From Rhineura floridana (Eukaryota > Chordata > Lepidosauria > Squamata > Rhineuridae), in the NCBI RefSeq assembly GCF_030035675.1, contig NC_084493.1, positions 19,879,822 through 19,943,821 of the forward strand: 64,000 bases of DNA, read 5' to 3'. A program made the position numbers and the translations under genes. Shown here piece after piece: positions 1 to 11,400 of the stretch. The notes beneath the pieces are model-generated. The model was not told where the DNA came from, made no database searches, and saw nothing but the letters and a program-made list of their open reading frames with translations. Positions within the stretch are counted from its first letter, which is position 1, and every line of letters starts with the position of its first letter.

Positions 1-740
1 CATCCCATAACAATTCTTTAGAAGTAAGACTTGCCTTAATTACTTTCCAGTGCCTATTAATCCTCTACTTTTCTTGTGTCCTTTTGTATTAACTTCACAC
101 TCGTGGTTGGTTGACTGGAACCAAAAATGCTCAATGACTTTTAGAATAATCAGCTGTGGTTGAGTGTGCCACACTGTGGTTTAATAATTGACTGGCAAAA
201 ATGTAGGTTTCCAGTGGTTAGCCACCCATTGCGTTCATTGCCAGCTTTTAGTGATATCTGTTACCTGGATCTGCCCTGACATAAAACTAAAACATTTTTC
301 TTTGTTAAACATCTTTGTTTGATGCTAGTCTGCCACCAAGTGGTCTTCAGTGAAAGCAAACTAAAAATTTTAAAGTAGGTATGACAGAGGTCACAGCTGC
401 TGTGGCCCAGGGGTGCTTCCAGAGGACCGGTTTATTGAGCATTCATTCTGATATGTTTGCACAAAGTTTGCAGGGAGACTTATGTTGGCTATTTATTGAG
501 CTGTTTATTCATTCTGATTTGTTTGCAAGGAGATTGTATGATGTCACATCGATTGTTATCCCACACTTTCCAGGTAACTTTCCTTACTGGTAAAAGTCCT
601 TTTTTAAAAAAAAAAATGATTTATTTTGCAAGAGCACCAAATCCACTTTAATTGTGTAATCTGAATTTGCCAGTATGCATGGAATCTCACCTGCAAAATA
701 GCTGCAGTCTGAAAGCTCAACAGCTGTGGGAAAGGTAGGC
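1..740. other. Intergenic sequence, nothing recognised
   Basis: AT-rich non-coding sequence upstream of SNRPA1. I see only short fortuitous open frames and no repeat family I can name. In the human synteny block PCSK6 would lie upstream of SNRPA1, but no exon of it is recognisable here. Confidence 0.5.
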
Positions 741-769
741 TTCAGTCATTTTGTGCTGTCAGCCATCAG

Positions 770-955
770 CCCATCTACCTCAGGATTGCCTCTGAATAAC
801 AGTTTCTGGGAATCACAACCAGGGTGAGAGTGGTCTTGCGCTCAGGTTCATGCTTGCAGGCTTCCCATAAATAATGGGCATCAAGTTGGCCACTGTGAGA
901 ACAGGATGCCTTTGGCCTGATCCAGCAGCCAGGCGCTTCTGATGTGCTTAATTCA
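770..955 (+). mobile_element. CR1-type LINE 3' UTR fragment
   Basis: It shares an ordered series of short blocks with the tail following the CR1 coding end at 45750-45957: the tract around 'gccactgtgagaacagga' followed by 'cctgatccagcag'. Only the non-coding 3' part is present. Confidence 0.7.
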
Positions 956-1204
956 CCAAATGGCAAAATAAGAATAAAACAGAGAGGGATTTATCAGGCA
1001 CATGTACTGCAGAACAGGAGCTTGTCATTGGAAAAGAGGGACAGTTGGAGCATATGTATGAGTGCAGTTGTATAGGCACTTGCTTGTGAGTAGTCCTACT
1101 GAACTCAGTTGGATTTGCTTCTGAGTAAGCATGCGTAGATTTATGTTACAAGAATTGCCATATTGCTAGGGCTGATTTTTAACTGGATCTAATTAAGAGA
1201 GGGG

Positions 1205-1985
1205 GGCAGGTTTATTCTAAGCTTTTTCTCTGGACTGCACAAGCAGCCAGCACACTGCCACCCCTGAACTAAACAAGTAATTTGTCCCATAATTTACTGT
1301 TAGCAGAGCTTTTTTTCTTCCAGTGCTCACCAATACAGAGCACCGGTACCTCTTTTTTTTTTGCTGCCCATGACTGCTATTTTGTGCTGGCACTCACAGA
1401 ACTTTTATCAATTTATGAGCAGTGACACCTCCTTTTTTATGGGAAAAGCCTGACTAGCAGTATAAGGTTATAAAGATTTGAAAGGAACCAGTATTGAGCT
1501 TCATTTTCTATTTTTTTCATCTCATACTGAAAGCGGGATTAGACCAAGATGAAGGACGTGTGAAAATTGGAGGGAGATATATCAATAATTTAAGATATGC
1601 AGACGATACCATACTACTAGCAGAAACCAGTAATGATTTGAAACGAATGCTGTTGAAAGTTAAAGAGGAACGCACAAAAGCAGGACTACAGCTGAACGTT
1701 AAGAAGACTAAAGTAATGACAACAGAAGATTTGTTCCATGAAGGAACCACAGACCTGAACTTACGAGGTCTGAACCGGGTGGTTTATAACAGATGCTCTT
1801 GGAGGTCGCTGATTCATAGGGTCGCCATAAGTCGAAATTGACTTGAAAGCACATAACAGCAACAACCTAGCTCCTTATTAAATCCCATATGCTCAATTGC
1901 ACAAAAACATATCTCACGCTACACAATTTGTTTTGACAGGGCACAAAATGTGTCTAGCAGCACGTTACATTAGAGGGGCCATATG
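1205..1985 (+). repeat. Old interspersed repeat (family A), split by later insertions
   Basis: Blocks at about 1222-1300, 1448-1527 and 1868-1985 align in order with the uninterrupted copy at 17215-17475. Shared landmarks are 'cacaagcag.cagcacactgcc', 'aaggttat.aagatttga' and 'caaaatgtgtctag'. The gaps are filled by an unidentified roughly 130-bp segment (1305-1435) and a BovB fragment (1528-1867). The family itself is unidentified. Confidence 0.7.
1528..1867 (+). mobile_element. BovB (RTE clade) LINE fragment, internally deleted
   Basis: An open frame encodes a reverse transcriptase block with INNLRYADDTILLAE (YADD near 1596-1607), then LNVKKTKVM. It jumps directly to the extreme C-terminus (a block ending in WRSLIHRVAISRN) and the CAACAA-type 3' tip. 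The region between the RT palm and the C-terminus is missing compared with ordinary BovB, so this is an internally deleted copy. BovB is abundant in squamates and ruminants. Confidence 0.85.
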
Positions 1986-2094
1986 CATGTCTACTCAGGA
2001 GGAGCAGGGCTCAATCCAATACACACTTACCTTGGAGTAAGTCCCAATAGAGCTTACTTCTGAGTTGACATGCAATGGATTGCAGCCTGAGTGT

Positions 2095-2410
2095 CGCTGT
2101 GCACAGTGGAGCTCACTTCCGGCTAAAAGTACTAAAAGGACTGCTGCAGCCGTAGCCCGGCTTCGCAAAAAAAAGCGGGCAAAAAGCTATAACCTTTCTG
2201 AATGCGAAGCCTCTGCAGGCCTCAAGAGCGAAAAGCGTTATCAAGGCGACGTGCAAGCGCCTCTCGAGCTCGACGCTCGACTCCTTACCCTTACCTCTCC
2301 GTGGCTCGACAACTCGGCTCTTCGGGCTGCGTAGCGGCGGGGCGCATGCGTATTAATCCAGCTCCTCCATCGGCGGGCTAGTTAGGGTTTGGTGCGCGGT
2401 GTCCGGGAAG
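2095..2410 (+). promoter_or_regulatory. SNRPA1: SNRPA1 promoter and 5' UTR
   Basis: A CpG-richer stretch directly upstream of the SNRPA1 start codon, with an ETS-type ACTTCCGG motif at 2115-2122 and no TATA box. This is typical of a housekeeping splicing-factor promoter. The transcription start is not determinable from sequence alone. The region begins just after a short repeat fragment containing 'gagtaagtccca' (about 2005-2090). Confidence 0.6.
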
Positions 2411-5400
2411 ATGGTGAAACTGACGGCGGAACTCATCGAGCAGGCGGCGCAGTACACAAACGCTGTGCGAGACCGGGAGCTGGATCTGCGGGGTGAGAAG
2501 GCCGGCTCTATGGCTTGGGACCCAAGTCTTCTTCTGAGTCGGGGACGGTGACTCGTGAGGGTCACGCTTGGCCTAGTAGGCCTGATGAATGAATAGGAGC
2601 CGGTCTTGGGCCTTAGAGGGTGATGGGAATTAACCACGGATAAAGAGAGGTGCCCAAATATTAAGACAGGCTCGTTCTTGTGTTGGAGAGATGTGGACGA
2701 GAGTGGCTTGGAACAGTATTCGCCTAGGAGGGATTGGAGAGGAAGTTCTCTCTTCATTCCCCAGATATGGGAGAGGGGAAGGGCCGTAGCTCAGGGCATC
2801 TCCTTGGCGTGCAGAAGGTCCCAGTTCAATCGCCAATGACATCTGCAGGTGGTGCCAACCCCCCTCTGAAACTCTGGAGAGCCAGACAGTGTAAACAGTG
2901 CTGCACTAGATGGCCCAATAGTCTTCCTATGTTGGTATGTATGGTGTATCAGGGAGACATTATTTTTCATCCTCTTTTTCTGTTATATGTGTATGTATAT
3001 ATGTGTATTATAGAGCACATGTGCACTAATGAATGTAAGAAAAGCCTTCTGGATAAGGCCGATGGCCCATCTAGTCCAGCATCCTGTTCTCATAGTGGCC
3101 AACTAGATGCCCATTATGGGAAGCCCACAAGAAGGCTAGATTGCAACAGCACTCTCCCCTCCTGCAGATTCAGAGGCATACTGACTGACCATGAAGGCAG
3201 AGCATAGCCATAATGGCTAATAGCCATTGATAGCCTTAACTTTTGTTTATGTGTACACGTATACTCACATGTTACATATACATATGTATAATTTTCATTT
3301 GTGCCTGTGGTTACGTTGGTAGGACAAGGATTAGATCTTAATGGAATGGGGGCTGTTAGGAATAACAAGCAAGGTTAGCTTCTCTTCGTCCTTCCTTCCC
3401 TTTTCATGACTGTTTCCATTCACTTTCTCCCATATAAAATGAGTGGCTGCCATTTGTGTGTTTGAGGACATGACAAGTACTGTCCAAGCGACCCCCAAAC
3501 ACTGAAGTTTGGGTAGAGGTTCATATCCCTTACCAATAGGGATGCTTCAGTTGGGTGCCCTGGACCCTCATATGACTTGACAACATGCAGACGTTCCCAT
3601 CACTCTCTCACATGTGTACACATTGTATTTTTAGTACTTTGCTTATTTCATAGATTTATGTACCGCTTTGTACCAAAACAGTATCTAAGCTGTTTACAAA
3701 AGTTAAAAGATAGAATGTATAACACAGTATAAAGCAAAAACAAAACCTTCTGGAAAAGATGAGACCTCAGTTGTTTTTTGAAGCTTTATCACATTCGGTC
3801 CTCCCCATATTGCAAGAGGGAGGGTGTTCCAGAGGTTTGGGGTGACCACAGAAGGCCAGCACCTGAGAAATCATTAGATGACAGTCTGCCAGTGATGGTA
3901 TAGTAAGCAGGTCCTCCTCTGAAGATCTTCTGTGTGGTAGGTATCCAGGCTTTGAGTTGCTTGGAGCTTTATATGTCACCAGGAAAACCCCAAGTTCTGT
4001 TAGGAGTTCATCTCTATCCTCTCAGACCTATTTGAAAGGATTGTTGTAAGGAATACTGAAATGATAATTTTCTGTTAAATGTTATCTGATGCATACTCAA
4101 AATACAGATATTTTCCCTTCCCTATATTGGCTGCAGCTAATCTTTTCCTTTTGGTCCCATGCTGCTTCCTCAGGATATAAGATCCCAGTGATTGAGAACC
4201 TAGGTGCTACCTTGGACCAGTTTGATGCTATTGATTTCTCTGACAACGAGATTCGAAAGTTAGATGGGTTTCCTCGGCTGAAAAGACTGAAAACATTGCT
4301 GATGAATAACAACAGGTTAAGGTGAATGTCTTTCCAACTACAGTTTGAGGTCTCTTTGGCCACAGTGGCAGTTCTTGATGCTCTCTACTTCTTGTACCAC
4401 TTATCCAAGTGCAAGCTTAAGAGCAACTGAAGTTACAGCAAGAGGACAGAGCTATAAATCAAATTAATGTGATTTTTTTCTTCTTCTTTTTCTTGTTTCT
4501 TGTAGCCGAATAGGTGAGGGACTTGAACAATCTTTACCAAATCTTGAGGAACTCATTCTTACCAACAATAATATAATGGAGCTGGTAAGTCAAATAAAGA
4601 ACAAAAGAAATTGGAATAATGGAATAACATACTGTAAACCGCCCAGAGAGCTTCGGCTATGGGGTGGTATACAAGTATAATAAAATAAATCTGTACAATC
4701 ACTAGGAAGGCCTAAGATCAGGTCTTCACACCTTTTTTGATTTCTTAACGTGAGGAAGCTTTCTCAGTGACGATTTTACAAATTCTGACTTAAGACCAGA
4801 TGCAATGTAACAACTAGTACCAGTGTTTCCATGTTGGTGCTTAAAATAATGCAGTGGCCCAGGTTGCACATAAACGCTAAACTATGGTTTAGTGTTTACC
4901 TCATGAGGTGGAAGAGCCTGAGCCAGACTCTGCCTCGTGCGTTGTCCTCTTTCTTCCTCCTGTGCAGCCATGAGGAGACTTCAGCCGTGTTTAAATCTTG
5001 CTTTCTGCTACTTTATTTATTTATTTATTATGAGATTTGTTAGTCGCCCATCTGGCTGGTTGGCCAGCCACTCTGGGCGACGTACACGTTAAAACAGTAT
5101 ATAAAACAGTTAAAAGTTTAAGAACACAGTAAAACTAGCCCGTTCCAAAAGCCTGCTTAAAAAACCAAGTCTTCAGGGTCCGGCGGAAGCTCATTATAGA
5201 CGGGGCATGGCGTAGATCATTTGGGAGAGAATTCCACAGGGTGGGGGCCACAATTGAGAAGGCCCTCTCTCGAGTCCTCACCAGTCTAGCTGTTTTGACT
5301 GGTGGGATCCAGAGAAGGTCTTCTGAGGCTGATCTTGTTGAGTGGCATTCCTGTCGATGCTGGAGGCGCTCCTTCAGATAAGCTGGGCCACAACTGTATA

Positions 5401-8400
5401 GGGTTTTAAAGGTTAAGACCAACACCTTGAATTGGGCTCGGTACACAACCGGTAACCAATGTAACTCCTTCAACACAGGAGTGATGTGATCTCTACAGCG
5501 GCCGCCTGTAATCAGACGCGCCGCTGCATTTTGTACCAGCTGTAACTTCCGAACCGTTTTCAAGGGTAACCCCACATAGAGCGCATTACAGTAGTCTAAG
5601 CAAGTGGTGATCAGCGCATGTACCACCGGTGGGAGCAGATGATTGGGAAGGTAGGGGCGTAGCCTCCGTATCAGATGGAGTTGATACAGAGCTGCCCAGC
5701 TCACCGCTGAAACTTGAGCCTCCATGGACTACTCTAGATTTGTCATGGCAGATGAACCAGTGATTGTGATTTATAACGCATTCTGATTAGTTTTAACAAG
5801 CCAACTTCAGAAAAAAAAAACAGTTTGAAGTTGCTTCATTTTGAAAATGATCAGAATTCGTTATAAATCAAGATCTCTGGTTCGTATGCGGTAGTCTTCA
5901 GTCTTTTCAAACCAAGGACCCCAACTTTTACCCCATACATGCGGTTGAGGACCCACTTCTTAATTTGTATTGTTGTTGTGCTGCTGTTGTGACCCACCTT
6001 AAGTCAGCTGTGACACAGTAGTAGGTCACAACCCACCAATTGAAGACCAATGCAATTACAAGCTAAGGGGAAAGTGCTCATCCAGTCGCTCTAGAGAAGG
6101 GAGGGGCTCATTCCATGTCATGCATTTAGCACTAAACCGTGGCTTAGCATTAGATGTGACCACAGTGTCAGTTAAGATGATTTTATCTTGCTGTTTGTTG
6201 ATAGAAAATTAAAAATTACCAGGTGACTTCTCTCCCTTCTTTTCCTTTGCTGATCTGACATTAAGGGCAGTTTTTGTAATGGTAACTATTTAAAAAGTGA
6301 ATGGCGAGAGAAGGGGAAAGAGAGCTCTCTTTTGCAATGAATTACTGAAGTCGTGGCACCTCAGCCTTGCCCCATCACAAACAGAGTTAGCCCCCATATA
6401 GTATACACCACTGGTGAGAACCTCTTTCCATATGAGAGGCAGTGTGGTGCAGTGGTTAGAGTATTGGACTAGAACCTGGGAGACCAGGGTTCAAACCCAC
6501 ACTCGACCATGAAGCTTGCTGGGTGACCTTGGGACAGTTGCAGTCTCTCAGCCTAACCTTCCTCACATGGCTGTTGTGAGGATAAAATGGAGAGGGAGGA
6601 GAACCATGTATGCCACCTTTAGTTCCTTGGAGGAAAGGTGGGATATAAATATAGTAATAAATGGTAAAAAAAAAAAAATTGGACTCCAACTCCCATCAGC
6701 CCCAGCCAGCCTGGCAATGGTTGGAAATAATGAGAATTGTAGTCTTGCGACATCAGGTGGACCACAAGCTTACCACTGTTGTACTCCGATGTTGAAGCAC
6801 AGTCCCAGCTATAGAAGACCGAGAAACTTAGATGAGCAATGACCAGAGTTGCTCTAGATGCTGCCAGTTTGATATGCTGTCAAGATCAAGAGAAGAGGTG
6901 GTAGAATTTGATTCCTCCAGAGGGCAGCTGAGTACAGGGACTGACCCACAATAATGAATTGACATAGGTGTGGTTGCTCAAAGAAAGCAGCAGTGCCTGT
7001 TGCCAAGTTCCATCGGTGTCAACCTGCATGTGCTCTTTTTTCATGACTGAAGCTTGCCCCACCTTGCAGAGCAGCACTGGCACAGTGATGAACAAACCAT
7101 GACTGTTCTCCCTCTTGTAATCACCAAATAGCAGTGCTGGTTGGTCTCTTCTTTCTCTAACCTCAAAGAAAGTAATAGCAGCATTATCAGGCAAGGGGCA
7201 AATAATATATAAAGATAGCTGTAACTTGTACTGTGTGCCTAGTGACCAATAGGAAGACTAGAGCAGACAGTGAAGAGGTCAGAAGATTCTGGTCCCATGC
7301 CATGTAACCATTATTTCAGGATGACAGTAGGTGCATATCTCAGCACGGTGCTGAAATCTAATAGCAAAACCATAAACATTGAATAAAAGTAACAAAATCC
7401 ATGTTAAATGGAAAATATACTCTGTGGCATACAGGAGTTTTTTTATGCGCATGGGATTCTGAAGTAGATAGTTTTTTAAAAATTAAAGTAAATTCATTGG
7501 GATGGCCAACTTTTCTGTGTTGAATGCCAGAACAGGAATATGGCTGACATAATCTTTTACAAGGCTCCAGCCTCTGCTGTCACTGTTTCTCCCTCCCCCC
7601 CCCCAGAATAAACAGTCTTTTCCGCCTCTTTCTGTTTCTTCATCTCTCCAACTAACTACTGCTTTTCCCAGCTAAGGTTCTGGGGTGGGGGGTGCCTCTA
7701 GGTTGGAGCCTCATAGATTACACAGCTGTAACCACCACCAGTTCCTTTGCATGTGCGTGGAAATAAATGGATTTGTGGAAGAGGTTTATTTTGTTCCAAG
7801 GCATACATGCACGCTAGAGGCTTTTAATTGAATTTATCTGTTTACACATAAGAGGGTCACACAGAGTCACAGTTTAGCAATCCTTGGGTAGTGTTTATAC
7901 TTAAGAGAAACTCCGGGAAGGAAGTCTTACTTTATGTTTGCATGTTGTGGGTCAGACTTTTATTGTTTATGGCTAAAGGTCTTTTCAAAAATTCAAACAA
8001 ACGCAAAGATACATTGTGCACCAAACTGCATTTATAAATATTGAGAATTAATGTTGCGTGTATAAGATACAGTGAATTTGGGGGGAGGGAATCAAGGATA
8101 ATACAAGCAGTAAAATCAGGACACCACGACAGCTATCCCTGACAGCTCTTTTGCCTGGATTTTTGAGGCTGCCAGTGCAAACAGATCCTAAATGTCACAA
8201 AGTCACTGTCTAGCAATAGGTAACATACCTTTTCCAACACAGCTTTTGAACATAATCCTGTTAAAATAGTGCCTAGAGATTTAAATCGAGATTCCAAATA
8301 CAAAGGACAAAATAAAAAGTAGCATGAAAGTTTCTACAAAGGCATCTACACAGAGCCGAAAGAGACTGATGTCTGCCAACTGTCATGGCTGATTGCTTGG

Positions 8401-11400
8401 TCTGAAAATGAATAGCCATAAAGGCTTGCCTGAGCTTAGCAAAAGTAAAATTAACCATATAGACTCTACGATGACAATTTTTATATATCCAAGATCTCCT
8501 CGAAATCTTGAACTTAAATTGCTCTATCCAACAATGTGCTTTGTTAACATACAGTTTTTGTCATTTATATCTGTGTATGAAAATAGTGTCCATGCTGTCC
8601 ACATATAAGATTAGTACACATTTCTCCTTTGGCGCACATGTATGCAGAGAGAATAAATGTCCAGTTGGAAATGACACCTGTATAGGATACAGCTGGTATT
8701 GTAAGCCACACACACCCTTGCTGAAGATCTGAGTAATCGAGTGCAAAAAATTGGTTGAGAATAATTTCTCAAATGGAAACTGAGCCTGTGAATAAGTTTT
8801 TGTTGTTGTTGTTCTACATACTTGATTGTATTTTGGAATTAAACATAATACTGTGGATTAATGGTCTTGCCTTTAGAATGTGAAACAGCACAACTGAGAC
8901 AAGTATGTTTAACACATTTCAAGCAATGGGTGTTAAGCATAACATTCTTAAGCTATGAAGTCTGAAATGCATTCAGTAATGCTCATTCTGTAGCATAATA
9001 GATTCTTCTTGAGGGAGCTGAGTTTGAACTGAACAACGTACATTTACATGGTTTAAAACTAACTACATTTGTGTTTCTCTTATTCAGGGAGATTTAGATC
9101 CCTTGGCAACTGTCAAATCACTAACATATCTGAGGTATGGGATATTCATTTTTGTGACTAAGTCTTATAATCTGCCTTCCAAACATCTGTCCTATAGTTC
9201 CAGACTGGCAACAAGATCTGCCAGATATTTTTTCTGAAGCCTTATGATTGCGATAGCTTGGTTTTTTTCCTTTCGAAAAGCCACTCACTGGGGTGGTAAT
9301 CAAAGCTGTTATTTTAAATAAAATATTGTAATTGTGTTACTTTTGGTTATTAATCTCCCTTTAATTATTCAAGCACATCACCTCTTTAATAATTCAAGCA
9401 CATCACCTTTTGAGCCCAGTTCTCAAAGTGGCTAGTAAGCCAAAACATAATGAAAGGGTCGGTGGGGCTTGAGGCATGTAATTTGTTCTGGCCTCTTAAG
9501 AATAATTACTCAAATGTTAGTAGTAAGGGCCTGAGAACTTTGGAGATTGTGGGGAAGATGCATGGCAAACGTGGAAATTGAACCAAAATGTTCCTCTTCA
9601 GCATTACCTGTATTTGAATTGTAAAAATATATTTCTCCTTTTCCGTTCCCTTAGTATTTTGAGGAATCCTGTGACAAATAAGAAGCATTATAGATTGTAT
9701 GTAATCTTCAAGGCCCCACAAATCAGAGTGCTGGATTTCCAAAAAGTGAAATTAAAAGTAAGTCTCTCAGCACTTGTGAAGTATGTCTCCTCAGAAGCTA
9801 TGCATTTAAATACTTATTTCTTGAGTTATCTCTTTGTGGCTTCAGTATAACATTATTTTCACAGTGTAACATTTGGTTATGGGTGTGGTTCTGCAAATGT
9901 AATTCTGAATGCCATTCCCATGGCCACACTGACCTCATGGCCACACGGATCTTCACATTTATGAATCGGCAATCATAAATCTGGAAGCTTTTTATTTGAA
10001 TCTATATTTTAGATTTAAATGGTAATTGAAATAAAACTAGGAATGTCCACCTCCAACCAGCAAAAGATGCTAGAGCATTTTTCCTGTACCTTGCCATGTG
10101 TTCAGTTCTTAGAAATGGGGATGTATCTACTCCCGATAGCTGTGGCTGAAGGAAGGAAAGCTGAACATATCAAAGTAATGAGGTTAAATGTATTTATTAA
10201 AGTATTTATAACCTGCACTTTTTATAGAAGCATATCAAGGCAACTTGCAATGTGCAAGACACAATAAAATATAAAAACCAATAAAAACATCATGAAAAGC
10301 AATAATAAAAACATCAGTAAATACCACATCAGTTAGAGAAAAGTTCATGTTACAAAGGCCTGTCTAAAAAAGTTCAGTTTTCAAAGGTTCGGTTCCCTGG
10401 TGGAGGCCAACCGAAGCTCAGTGGCGTGGGGAGCCACCAAAAGTTGCCCCATCAGAGGATCGTAGTGATTGAGATGTAACATAAGGAATCAGGCCACCCT
10501 TAAGGCACTTTGGGCCCAAGTTGTTTACATTAAATGTAGCTTCTCATGCAACACATTCATCTATACTTCTGGCTCTTAGGTGACTCGGATCGAGTGCGTT
10601 CCCTTTTTTGAGGTGGGATTAATAGACAGGAAACGCTGTGTGGTGGGGAATAGCTCAGTCGGCTCTCTTGCCACAGAAAGTAGATCTTTGGGTAGAGTTG
10701 TAGATTTCAGTAGGCCCAGGTTTTAAGGCTTCATCTTGACATCGCCATGCTTTTTCATTGATTGCTGCTCATCATGCCACTTCCTTTTGGGGGAAAAGAA
10801 GCTATATACACAGTAAGCATGCTCCTGTTGTTCTTGCATTAACTTTGTGTGTGTGTGTGGTATCGCTGTAGGAGCGTCAGGAGGCAGAGAAAATGTTCAA
10901 GGGCAAGCGGGGTGCACAGCTTGCAAAGGATATTGCCAGGAGAGCAAAAACGTAAGATACGGATAACCACTTTAAACTGGTAGTCTCCTTCAGAAACACC
11001 ACAGCCAATTTGAAAATTCACTTGGGCTGTAAGAAACTGGTTAGCACCAATATTGCCTAGTTCATGAATGGCAAATGTTACTTTTTATTATTCTTCTTGA
11101 TGAGTACATCATGAACGCTAAACAGTTTAACATCCAAGCTAGCAGCTTAAACAACATGCACTGTTTGTATTTTGTTTCAAAGACTCTGTAAAAAGGGATG
11201 TGGGAAGGTCATCCGGCTGGTGTTTCTGAAGGAGCTATTACTTGATTGTATCAGTTTGTTAACAAAGATAAGATACTACACCTGATTGATCAGAGCTTCT
11301 GAAGGCTTCTCTTTGGAAGCTCGAGAAGCATGATGTTGACTTTGAGTTTAACAATGCTTTTTTTTCCCTTCTGAAGTTTCAACCCAGGTGCTGGCTTGCC

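Larger units (their letters stand above)
4855..6170. mobile_element. Non-autonomous DNA transposon with long TIRs, split by two later insertions
   Basis: The left end (about 4862-4905, 'gctaaactatggtttagtg') and right end (about 6122-6165, 'cactaaaccgtggcttagc') are inverted matches of about 75%. A second inverted pair lies inside ('gtgatttataacgcattctg' near 5765 against 'cagaattcgttataaatca' near 5850). An L2 fragment (5013-5735) and a hAT-like element (5890-6056) sit within it. The superfamily is unproven; no target duplication was identified. Confidence 0.5.
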
